Shown piece by piece: positions 54,310 through 64,000 of a stretch of 64,000 bases of DNA (position 1 is its first letter; each line of letters starts with the position of its first letter). The DNA lies in contig NW_006921538.1 of NCBI RefSeq assembly GCF_000340215.1, positions 1,302,001 through 1,366,000 on the forward strand. Direction: 5' to 3'. This DNA comes from Pseudocercospora fijiensis CIRAD86 (taxonomy: Eukaryota > Ascomycota > Dothideomycetes > Mycosphaerellales > Mycosphaerellaceae). Position numbers and translations under genes: made by a program. Under the pieces are notes generated by a model. The model was not told the origin of the DNA. It searched no databases and saw only the letters and a list, made by a program, of their open reading frames with translations.

Positions 54310-57300
54310 ATGTCCGGCAACGAGGATGCTGAGCGTTCGAGGCGAAACTATATCGCGCCGTACAATCGTCATAACCCTGTGCCCACCATAGCCAAGTATC
54401 GTCAAGAAAAGGAGGAAAGGCTGAACGCTGGAGAAGCCGCGCATTATTTAGAGCCATCTAGAACCGATCGTGCCAAGGAGAACTGGCGAGCATACTGGAA
54501 AGGTGAGGAGAAGACCGCTGACGAGGGCGCTCATCATCCTCACCACAAGGATGAGCAGCAAGATGCTGGCGCCAAGTCCGCTGAATACGACAACGAACAA
54601 GTCCAAGACGAGCTGGAGCATGAGGAGCATACAATAGACACCTCCGAAGCAGCACCAATCGCCCGCGACCCGAAGAGCATTCGAAAGGATATCAAGAAGG
54701 GGAGGGAAGAGAGGGCTGAGCGCACAGTCACAGATCCAGTCACGCATCTGCCTGTCAACATCTCCGACTTCACAAGCGACTCGCTTAAGGACGTTGACGA
54801 GAATGAAGTCCCCTTCGGCAAGACCGCAAGGACCGCGACCGGCCTCAGTAATAAGCGCAAATCGACGAAAGAGCTTGAATCGGAGCGGAAAGATATGCAA
54901 GAGGGATTGGAGTCCATCAACTCCCTTTTCCCACCTCCTAGCTATGATGTGCTGAGAGGCGACATCGTAAGTATAAACAAGCTCGGTATCACTGTGGGGC
55001 TGCTGGGGACCGCAGCTATATTACTGCTTGCTGTGGGAATAGAACATATCCTCGAGCCCAATCGCATTGCACGCTGGACCAGAAGCAACGAGCGATGGTG
55101 GCTGTACAAGTCTGGCGTCTGGGCCGTGCTCGCATTGCTCACCATTGCAGCTATCTGGGAGTTGGTTGCTGGAGTGCGAATGTGGATGGCGAACCGAATC
55201 AACGATGTTTGGGAGGAGCAGATCTGGGAGGCCAACCTGGAAGCCAAGGAGCGGGAAGCCAAAGCTCACCAGACCGAGTCTGTCGCCTGGCTCAACTCTC
55301 TTGTGAGCTCCGTCTGGCCTCTCATCAACCCCGATCTCTTCACTAGCGTGGCAGATATGCTGGAGGACGTTATGCAGGCGTCCTTGCCTAGGCTGGTGCA
55401 GATGGTTTCGGTAGAAGATATTGGACAAGGTAAGTGAAGCAAACTCGCCAGCCAGCCTTATCACCTTCTACACTTCACCGAGCAGTTCGGGTGCTTTGAT
55501 CGTTGCTTGCAGCGTAGCCTTCCATGGCTGTCCTGTTTCTCCGGACCTCATCCATTCCAAGATATCTGCTGATCGCTGTATTTCTCCCTTCCAGGCAGTG
55601 AAAGTCTTCGCATACTCGGTATTCGGTGGCTGCCAAGCGGCGCTGCTGCTCGATCCGTCGGTGATGACGGCAAGCTCCACAAAGACGATCATTCGAATGA
55701 CAGAGCAGTACCAGGGAAAGGGGAGGTCGACAACGACGCAGGGCAGAGTGAGCAGAAAGATCAGCCGAATGGCGAAAAGAAGAAAGACAACGACGATCAG
55801 GCATCTGGTGACGAGGACAAGGGCGACGGCACTGAGAAAGCCGCTGTTGCAGAAGGTATGGAGGCTGAAGAAGGCGACTTTATCAACCTCGAAGTGGCTT
55901 TTGCGTATCGTGCTCGTGCATCCAAGTCCTTCCGCGACCGCACAAAGGACATTCACATGTACCTGGCCTTCTACCTTCCCGGCAACATCAAGCTGCCGGT
56001 ATGGGTAGACATGAAGGGCATCATTGGGACTTGCAGACTGCGCTTGCAGTTGACACCCGATCCGCCATTCTTCTCGCTCTGCACTTTGACATTCCTGGGA
56101 CAACCAAAAGTTGACATCAGCTGCATCCCACTTTTCAAGCGCGCTCTAAATATCATGGATCTGCCATTGATCTCTAATTTCGTGCAAAGCTCAGTGGATG
56201 CGGCAATGGCTGAATAGTAAGGACCAGAAACAAGTGGTCTAACACTGTGCTGACGGATTTTAGTGTCGCTCCGAAGTCACTCACTCTCGACCTGAAGGAC
56301 ATGATTGCGGGTGACGACTTCAAGAAAGACACCAATGCTAGAGGCGTCCTCGTTGTAGACATCATGCACGGGTATGACTTCAAGATGGGCGATGCAGCGA
56401 TTCCGCTCATTTCGGAAGGTGGCTCGGATCCACACGTTTCAGTCGGATGGGCAAAGTTTGGCAAACCTATGTTCTCAACCAGAGTGCTGATCAAGGAGAT
56501 GGAGCCGTACTGGCATGAGAGATGCTATCTGCTCGTAACAGCACAAGAGCTCAATGTCGATGAGCGTCTTCGTGTCCAGCTGTGGGATTCTGATCGCTTC
56601 ACCGCCGACGATGACCTAGGGAGGATTGAGGTCGATCTAAAGCAGATTATGAGATCCAGCGACACCAACGGCAAGATGTGCTACCGCACGGATGGCTTCA
56701 AGGCTCTGAAAGCCGGCGAAAGCATGCCTGGCAAGCTTGAGTGGCAGGTCGGCTATTTCTCCAAAACGCGACTACAGGAGTGCCAATTCGAGGAGCAGAC
56801 GTACGACGAGTCCATTCGTTCTCAACGAGACCTGGACACGAAAGTCGAAAAGACCTGTGAGCGGAAGCTTCGAGAAGCAATGATCAAGAAAGGTCGTCAC
56901 TCTCGCACCGATCAAGAGCTCAAGCAGCAGAAGGAGCAAGAAAGGAAGGTGCTTGAAGATGCCATTATCATATCTGCGCCTCCGCCCGATGACTACCCCA
57001 GTGGAATTTTCAGCATTGTTGTTCACCAAATCACTGGCCTGGAACTGGAGACTCCGGGCAAATCTCAAGTCGACAAGAAGGCTCATCATGAAGACGAAGA
57101 AGAGGAAGGAAAAGATCTACCCTCTGCTTACTGCACGGTCATCATCAACCACAAGAAGGTCTTCAAGACCAGGACGAAACCGAAGAACGCCAAGCCCTTC
57201 TATAACGCAGGCACCGAACGCTTTATTGGCGACTGGCGCAGCGCGGAAGTCCATGTCTCTGTGCGAGATGCGCGTGTCGACGAAAATGATGCCCTCCTCG

Positions 57301-58358
57301 GGATAGTGCACCTGCCGCTGGGAGAAGTTTTCAAGCATCGCGCTCAAGTCAACGGCTTCTACCCACTGACGGGTGGAGTCGGCTATGGCAGAGCGAGAAT
57401 TTCCATGGTCTGGCGAAGTGTCCAGCTTCAAGCTCCTCCCGAAACAGTCGGATGGGAATATGGCACTGTGGAAATCTCCCCGACGATTTCAAGTTCTGAC
57501 ATTCAAAGCGATTTGAAAGACCTCAAGCTGAAATGGCACACCAACATTGGAACAGGGAAAATGTATCCCAACAATGATGGCACCTGGAACACCCGAAGAC
57601 GAACAGGAAAGGAAGCAACGCGAAGCCTCTTCCTCCCCGTCCACAAGCGCTACGCGTCCTGCTTATCCCTTCGCTTCAAGAAGAACAATATGGTCGGCAA
57701 AGACACGACCGCCGCTTTTGCAGTTCTCTGGCTCAAAGACCTTCCCGATGACGAAGAACGCGACATCGAGCTTCCAATCTACACGGGTGACTACGACCGC
57801 GCCGTCGCCAACACTCTTAAAGAACCCGGCGAGAAAAGAGTCGGTACAATCAAAGTTAAGCTCACATTCTGGGCCGGTCTGGGTGCCGCTCATCAGCGCT
57901 GGGCGAACAAAGACCAAGATTTGAAACAAGTCATGGAAGTTCTCGATACCGCGAGAGATAATTACGAGAGTAAGAAGAATGCGGAAGAGCTTGGGATTCT
58001 TGAGGGTGATGGGAATGATACGTCGGGTTCGAGCTCGGATGAGGAAAGCGATGGTAGCAGTGACGACGAGGATGAGAAGAAGTCTGTTGATGGTGATGAG
58101 GGTAAGATGAATTTGATCGATCAGGCGAAGGAGTATAAGAAACACGCGAAGCAAAAGCATAGGCATCAGCGGGGTTTGATGCAGTATAAGGTGAGATGGA
58201 GAGATGGGGTGAATTTTTTTTTTTCAATTTACTGATTTTGACGATAGGCTCCGAGAGTTGCTGATGGCGCGAAGACAAAGGTCGGGAAGTTGGGTGACAA
58301 GGTGTCTAGTCTTTTCAGTCGACATACGAGGGAGCCGGGCATTGAGACGGAGGTTTAG
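54310..58358 (+). CDS. Mug190-like SMP/C2-domain membrane protein
   Basis: Four exons (54310-55429, 55595-56216, 56264-58190 and 58248-58358) give 1259 residues; all junctions are GT-AG and keep frame. Two membrane segments (about 224-246 and 268-288) precede an SMP-like lipid-binding domain spanning exons 1-2 (SLVSSVWPLINPDLFTSVAD to LPLISNFVQSSVD). Then come C2 domains: RGVLVVDIMHGYDFK to VQLWDSDRFTADDDLG (about 606-720), GIFSIVVHQITGLEL to VSVRDARVDENDALLG (about 827-960), and probably a third. This is the architecture of tricalbin/extended-synaptotagmin-type ER-plasma membrane tethers; fission yeast Mug190 is the nearest named type I recall. It probably moves lipid at contact sites. The C-terminus is acidic, then basic. 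The first intron (165 bp) is the longest, but the GxESLRILGIRWLP junction fits the family. Confidence 0.88.
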
Positions 58359-60258
58359 GAGGAGAGCATCATAGTCATGAGAATGATGGTGTTCGGGATG
58401 TTAGTCGTCCGGCAGGAGGTAAAAGCGAGCGTTGACGCTGAGCATGTCCCCAATAGCTATACCCAGAAGTATTCCAAAATCCAGGTTACCATGTCTATGC
58501 TCCTGCCGTCGTTTCTGTTTCATTTGTCGGCGATAAGCGTTCGAGTCTCCTTTTCCGTCATCCTCAGGCCTTGTCGTGATGCACTTTTGTCTCTTGGTGA
58601 CCGTTCTGACCTGGTGCTTCCGTCGTACACTTGTTTTGTCAGTCCTGAAACTAACATCATTCTCCTTGGACGACGTGACAGCGATGCACATGCCCAACTG
58701 CAGCGTGTAGCGTTCAAGAGGTGGATGACTTTTACGGCGAAATCTGCATGACGTCTGGTATCAGAAGCTTGGCAAGAGAGGTGTTGACAGTGATGATGAA
58801 TAGAAGGCGCAGATTGATGAGCCGAGCACCCCGATCACCGGCCCCATCTGCCAGCCAGCTGACATGCAAAAAAAAATCTCGTGGATATGCACGTCTACTT
58901 CTCGTCACCTATGCTATGCAGATGACGTGCTCACCGACAGTCTCCTCCAGGCGAAGGACGTGCTCTGCACAGGGTTGACAGATCATCCCAGGTACAGACG
59001 TGGTCCGCTTTCGTGCCGCGCATCAATAAAGTGGAAATGATGCTTTGTAGGCCAAGGCGTAAGACGAAGATGAAATTCATCTTTCCTCGGGGCGCACTTC
59101 CAATAGACGGCGACGCGCATTCTGACTGCACCACAGTCATGGATTTACCAGTCCCACCGCCACGCGAGAACCTCGTGCTACTGCTTCGACCCGCGCCATT
59201 TTCATGAGACGTGAAAGTGCGAAAGCCAAGATCTTGCTGGTTCCTGGATGCCAATGTCGACCTACTACATGTACCAGCGAATGTATGCTGCAGGAGCAGA
59301 TTCGATGCCGATGGGAAGTCGTACCGCTCGCTGTATGGCGGCACGTTTTCCCAGCGTGCTCGGCCAGTAATGAAGCTGGATGAACACGACAGGGATCTTT
59401 CTCTGGCTGCATCCAGCTTTGCGCATGCATGGAGAGTGTTAGGATACACAGCAGGAGCCCAACGACATGCTTAAAAATGGATTGGTCTCGGAAAGACGCA
59501 TGTGCTGCGATCGTGTCTCATCAACATCGGACCGGACAATGCTGTTCTGGAGGCAGACTGGAAGTCAGCAAGGAAATTGGCAATGTGAAAGGGCCAGGTC
59601 AGCATGACGGCGGACAAAGAGTCATTGTCAGCGCTGGAATGGTGACAGCTCCACAGGCCGTGAATGGTGAACAACTACAAGGTACTACTGTATCGACGGA
59701 GGCTCTCTCTCGACGATGGGCAGGATGTGGAGCGGCGAATGCAGGGAATTGTGGTTACGCCGGCGGGTGAATGCTTGAAGTGCTAGTAGGTGCTGTGGTT
59801 GTACAGCATGTCACGATGGGTACAGCGGGGAAATAATAATAATGGTATGGCGACAAAGGCAGGCACCAAGCGAGCCGTTCTGGAAGCCGAGAGGTCGGGG
59901 TCCAAAGAGCGCCAAGCCCGATCCGGTGGTGCTCGCCGTCGTCCCATTCGCGATTCGGTTCGTCTCTGCAGCCAAACTCTCCGCTAACGTAGCGCCCGAC
60001 CATCCTTCGACACTCGACCGTTCACCTGTTACAGTATCTGCCTTGAACTTCACCGTCTCGCATCTGCTGCTGCTGCTGGTGCTGACGCTGACGCTGTGCG
60101 GGTGCGGGTGCATGCTGCGTCGCGCATGTCCAGGCCGCCTCCACGTACCATCTGTCCGCAGCCATCGATATCGAGCAGCGTTCCTGCTTCTACAATACGA
60201 AGCCACGCTACCGAACGCTTGAACCACTCGCTCCAGCCCGACGCTCGCCCGGCCCAGC
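58359..60258. other. Long intergenic region, no gene seen
   Basis: 1.9 kb with the Mug190-like 3' UTR and the permease promoter. Open frames are short and unrecognisable. A TGC/GCTGAC repeat tract lies at about 60066-60096 in the permease 5' region. Confidence 0.4.
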
Positions 60259-62200
60259 ATGGACTCTTCCGACGAGAAGAACATCAAGTCGGCCTCAGGC
60301 GAGTATTCGCAGGACTCGCCCGGCCTCCCCGAATATGGCACGCAAATGGACCACCACCGCCCCTGGAAGGCGAGACTCGTCGACAGCTTCAAGCGCGATC
60401 CTAACGCGCACGCCACGCCGAAAGGCGTCGTAGGCTCCGATGGACGAGTCTTTGATGTCGAGGGTGCCGCCGCTGCCACCGCCGAGTCGCCCTTGCAGCG
60501 CCATCTGAAGGGCCGACATCTCCAGATGATTGCCATCGGTGGCTCCATCGGTACTGGTCTCTTCGTTGGCTCTGGCTCTGCTCTGGCAACCGGTGGCCCA
60601 GCATCGCTCATCATCGCATTCATGCTTGTCGGCATTATGCTGTACTGCACCGTACATGCCCTTGGAGAGATGGCCGTTCTGTTTCCCGTCGCCGGTTCTT
60701 TCTCGGCATATTCCACTCGATTCCTGGACCCTGCTTGGGGCTTTGCCATGGGCTGGAAGTGAGTGCTTGAAATGCTCACATCGTCATGAACATTTGCTGA
60801 TATCGTGCACAGCTACGCCATGCAATGGCTGGTTGTTTTGCCCTTGGAAATCGTGGCCGCGACCATCACCATTGAATACTGGAGTGACAAATCCATCAAC
60901 AACGACGCTTGGGTTGCCATCTTCCTGGTCTTGATCATTGTCATCAACTTGTTTGGAGTCAAGGGTTACGGCGAGGCTGAGTTCGTTTTCGCCATCGTCA
61001 AGGTCATTGCCATTGTCGGATACATCCTCCTGGGCATCATTCTGAATTGCGGTGGCGCTCCTGGCAACTACGGTGACGACATTTACCAGTACTCTTCGGC
61101 ATATCGGAACGTCGATAAGGGTGGCTACATCGGAGGGCAGTTTTGGTCAAACCCAGGTGCCTTCAATCATGGCTTCAAGGGCCTTTGCTCCGTCTTCGTC
61201 ACCGCCGCATTCGCCTTCGCTGGTACTGAGCTTGTCGGTCTTGCCGCCGCCGAAACTGCAAATCCAAGGAAGTCTCTGCCAACCGCGGTCAAGCAGGTCT
61301 TCTGGCGTATCACTCTCTTCTACATTGTCTCGCTGACATTGGTCGGTCTTCTCGTTCCTTACGATGACACTCGTCTCATCAACGGCAGCTCCAGCGCAGA
61401 CGCAAAGGCATCTCCATTCGTCATTTCAATCATCAACGCAGGAATCACCGGTCTTCCCTCCGTCTTCAACGTTGTTATCATGATTGCTGTGCTTTCCGTC
61501 GGTAATTCATCCATCTACGGCAGCTCCCGAACCATGGCGGCTCTTGCAGACCAGAACCAAGCTCCGAAAATCCTGGGATATATCGATCGCAAAGGGCGTC
61601 CAATCGCATCCATCGCTGTCGCTTCGGTACTCGGCCTTCTAGCGTTCTTCGCTGGATCAGACAAGCAGCAAGACGCTTTCAACTGGATGCTGGCCCTTTC
61701 CGGCCTCTCATCTATCTTCACTTGGGGCAGTATCTGTCTTGCACACATTCGTTTCCGATCAGGCTGGAAGAAGCAAGGCCACAGCTTGGATGAGCTGGCC
61801 TTTCGCTCTCAACCAGGTGTCATTGGCTCGTGGATCGGCTTTATCTTCAACTGCCTCGTGCTTGTCGGGCAGTTCTGGGTCGGTATCTGGCCGATCGACT
61901 ATAAAGAACTTGGCCCTTCTGGACAGGTGGAGAATTTCTTCCAGCTGTATCTCGCCGCGCCAATTGTTATCGTCTTCTACATTGTGTACAAGATTTGGTA
62001 CAGGACGCCGTTCATTCGGACGCATAACATGGTAAGCCTTGAATCTACCTCAACAATGCGGATAAACTTACTGACAAAAATCTCCGCAGGATCTCCACAC
62101 CGGTATCCGAGATCTAAATATCGCAGAGCTCATAGAAGAAGAGAAAGCAGAACGCGCCACATGGCCAGCGTGGAAGCGTGTATACAAGTTGTTTTGCTAA
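60259..62200 (+). CDS. Amino-acid permease (AAT/YAT family)
   Basis: Three exons (60259-60758, 60813-62031, 62090-62200) give 609 residues. The cytosolic N-terminus leads into the family signature HLKGRHLQMIAIGGSIGTGL, then FVGSGSAL; GIMLYCTVHALGEMAVLFPV, ELVGLAAAETANPRKSLP and SVGNSSIYGSSRTMAALA follow, all hallmarks of fungal plasma-membrane amino-acid/proton symporters of the Gap1 type. About twelve membrane segments can be counted. The C-terminal exon encodes DLHTGIRDLN...WPAWKRVYKLFC, with the usual W/Cys-rich tail end. Introns have GTGAGT and GTAAGC donors; the second has a CTGAC branch motif. Substrate range cannot be read from sequence. Confidence 0.95.
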
Positions 62201-63151
62201 AGCATCTATCGTCATGGGTAAACGGCTGTTCTCTTGAATATGCATCGCGAGGGATATACCAAGGATTCACGGACGGACGGGAACAGAAACGGCCTTGGAC
62301 AGACACACGCATGAGGTGATGAAGGAACTCGTGCAAGTAAAGTAGATGTTAAGATGGCTTTCTCCCCGGATGCATTCATCTTTTTTTCTGAGCGAAAGCA
62401 TGGCTAGCATATGTATGTATATATGAACTTGTATCGATATGTGATGAAAAACTTGCAACACCAATTCTTCCTCCGTCTCTCATCGAAACAAGTCTTATGA
62501 TCTTTGCGTATACCTTTTTTTGGAGATCTTCGAGACCATGATGTTTTCAGTGAACAAAGCGTATCCGAGCACGAAGATCACACTACATTTTCTTGTGTTG
62601 CGGGCTGGAGTGAGTGACTACCTAATTCATGTCGAAATTTTCCTTGAGCAGAGAGATGTTCAAGTCTTACACTTACATCAACTAGTTACGACGACCGGAC
62701 GTCAAAGGAAGATGGCTATACTTTTATGGAGAACTTTTGAAAAGCACTACTATAACTTCACAACTGCAAGCGGGCGGGCGGGCGGGCAGTCGCATTGTAG
62801 GCAGGCAGGCAGGCAGGCAGGCAAGAGTTCCCAAGGACCAGAATCGTATTGTTGCATGTGAGCACAACTTCGCTGCTGATGTTGTGGCCCCGTAGGAGGA
62901 TCATGTCGTGAGACGTCAAGATCTGAAGCTGTGCTCCTAGGCTGCAACTCGAAAATGGGATTTCAGCAGCGTCGATGAGAGAGGAGACTACGAATGCGAA
63001 TTTTCGCTTGACGTTCAGTTCAGTTTCATCGTCTACATAAGTTCTTTAGAACAAGCAAATCTCAGCCCGTCCAGGCTCATACTCGTGTAGGCGATAAGAC
63101 TGCACTTCTGCAGCTTTGCATGGCTACTGTGCTGTTTCGTGAGCGAGACGT
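62201..63151. other. Convergent 3' region with tetranucleotide repeats
   Basis: It lies between the stops of the permease and of the minus-strand E2-like gene. It contains GGGC (about 62772-62788) and GGCA (about 62799-62823) tandems. No gene is supported. Confidence 0.45.
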
Positions 63152-64000
63152 TCACAGAACTTCCAACAACTCCTGCTTCCACTGCTCCCGCGTCTTGCTG
63201 GCATGCTTGCGAACATGCTCACGCACCGACTCTGCCCACTCCACCTGATCGTGTAAGTACCCAAGCGCATCGGTCGTGTTGACGGGATCGGAGGTCTCTG
63301 CTTGAAGGAGCAGGCCATAGACAGTGTCCAGCACAGTGAGCAGACTAGTATCTGAAGTCCAGTCACGGGACAGAAGGGCATGGCAGACCTTGCCATGCAG
63401 CGAGATGTTTGGGTGACTGATGCGGCTGATGAAGCGAACGTCTGGCGCAAAAGTCGGGTACTGCTCGCCAACATGAAGGTAGAGCATGAAGGTACCTCCA
63501 GAATATGGACTGTCTTCTGGGCCCTCCATGACGACTTTCATGAACGTCATGTCCTGCTCGCTGACGTAGACGTCGTATTTGCGATCGCTGACATGAGCCA
63601 CAATGCTGCGTAGCTCATTCATCAAACGATTGATGCGAAGGCCACGAGATGCTCCGGCACTGCCTGGCGCCGAATGGCCGATGGACCGAGCTGAAGCTGC
63701 GGAGAGAAGGATGAAACTGTTGTTCATGTTTGGGTGCTCCTTTCGAGCTGGAAACTGGTTTTCGTTAAATTTGGTCCATCTCGCGTTGCTCCGAGCCTGA
63801 TAGAATTTTGATTTCACTAACGGTCGGGAAGTCGAAGTTCCCAGTGGCAGTGGCGTATCTGGTCGCTCGGTGATCGACAGAAATGGTTCCAGCTCGCAGA
63901 CGGCAAGCGCATTAGCCAGAGAAGTTGGATGGAAGGCGTAACCTCCAAGAAGATATGAGAGACCACGAAGGTCCCGAGCAGTGTGTGAGCCGAGAGCAAT
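63152..64000 (-). CDS. Protein with C-terminal ubiquitin-conjugating (UBC/E2) domain, 5' end outside window
   Basis: The minus frame is open from the window edge (64000) to the stop at 63152, so this is the C-terminal 282 residues of a longer protein. The last 160 residues form a UBC fold: LMNELRSI, EGPEDSPYSGGTFMLYLHV and the HPN motif followed by the catalytic-site Cys (SHPNISLHGKVC; Cys codon 63383-63385), then TSLLTVLDTVYGLLLQAE. HPN-to-Cys spacing is normal, so conjugating activity is plausible. The E2 passes ubiquitin, or a like protein, from E1 to substrates. Upstream is about 115 residues of Ser/Arg-rich linker and a segment (YLLGGYAFHPTSLANALAV) I cannot place. Fungal proteins with a C-terminal E2 fused to other domains exist; which kind this is cannot be seen. 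Confidence 0.8.
   Translation of the reverse strand: MALGSHTARDLRGLSYLLGGYAFHPTSLANALAVCELEPFLSITERPDTPLPLGTSTSRPLVKSKFYQARSNARWTKFNENQFPARKEHPNMNNSFILLSAASARSIGHSAPGSAGASRGLRINRLMNELRSIVAHVSDRKYDVYVSEQDMTFMKVVMEGPEDSPYSGGTFMLYLHVGEQYPTFAPDVRFISRISHPNISLHGKVCHALLSRDWTSDTSLLTVLDTVYGLLLQAETSDPVNTTDALGYLHDQVEWAESVREHVRKHASKTREQWKQELLEVL

Overview
The window is nuclear DNA of a filamentous ascomycete. Short GT-AG introns (46-160 bp) carry CTRAC-type branch sites, the gene set is fungal (STT4, PUP3, eIF2-gamma, Mug190-like, GH3 beta-glucosidase, CFEM protein, zinc-cluster factor), and the repeats show RIP-type decay: TpA-rich, CpA/TpG-poor, CpG kept, stops that look like mutated CAG/CAA codons. 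A dothideomycete is my best guess from overall feel, not a demonstrated assignment.

Layout. 1-19.8 kb is gene-rich: STT4 PI 4-kinase; an NAD(P)-binding epimerase-like protein tail-to-tail with an unknown gene; a small ORF and an unresolved or broken gene; proteasome beta-3 (PUP3) divergent from mitoribosomal mL59; a Cys/His protein with a 7-nt first coding exon; a secreted GH3 beta-glucosidase with GC-box arrays in its promoter; and a four-repeat MYB/SANT protein. 19.8-23.1 kb is a RIP-degraded Mutator-like (MULE) DNA transposon. 23.4-26.1 kb holds a broken MYB/SANT gene and intact eIF2-gamma. 27.25-34.05 kb is a complete but RIP-dead Ty1/copia retrotransposon on the minus strand (182-bp LTRs, TSD TCAGA). 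34.4-35.1 kb is an intact CFEM/GPI-type surface protein gene stranded between mobile elements.

35.76-49.70 kb is a nested structure. The outer element is a gag-only LTR retrotransposon (TR-GAG type) with identical 114-bp terminal repeats, TSD GTATA, an iMet-like primer-binding site and an array of small hairpins. Its gag gene is split by an 11.9-kb element with exact 19-bp terminal inverted repeats. The inner element carries two long convergent fossil ORFs: a RecQ-like helicase of about 3.8 kb on the plus strand and a protein of about 3.4 kb, possibly DUF6589-like, on the minus strand. This combination is the best candidate here for something undescribed.

49.7-64 kb returns to ordinary genes: a zinc-cluster transcription factor, a Mug190-like SMP/C2 membrane-contact protein, an amino-acid permease, and an E2 ubiquitin-conjugating (UBC) domain protein cut by the window edge. 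The host genes are mostly unrelated housekeeping functions. Short tandem repeats, especially with 6-bp periods, are frequent in promoters and in the STT4 N-terminus.
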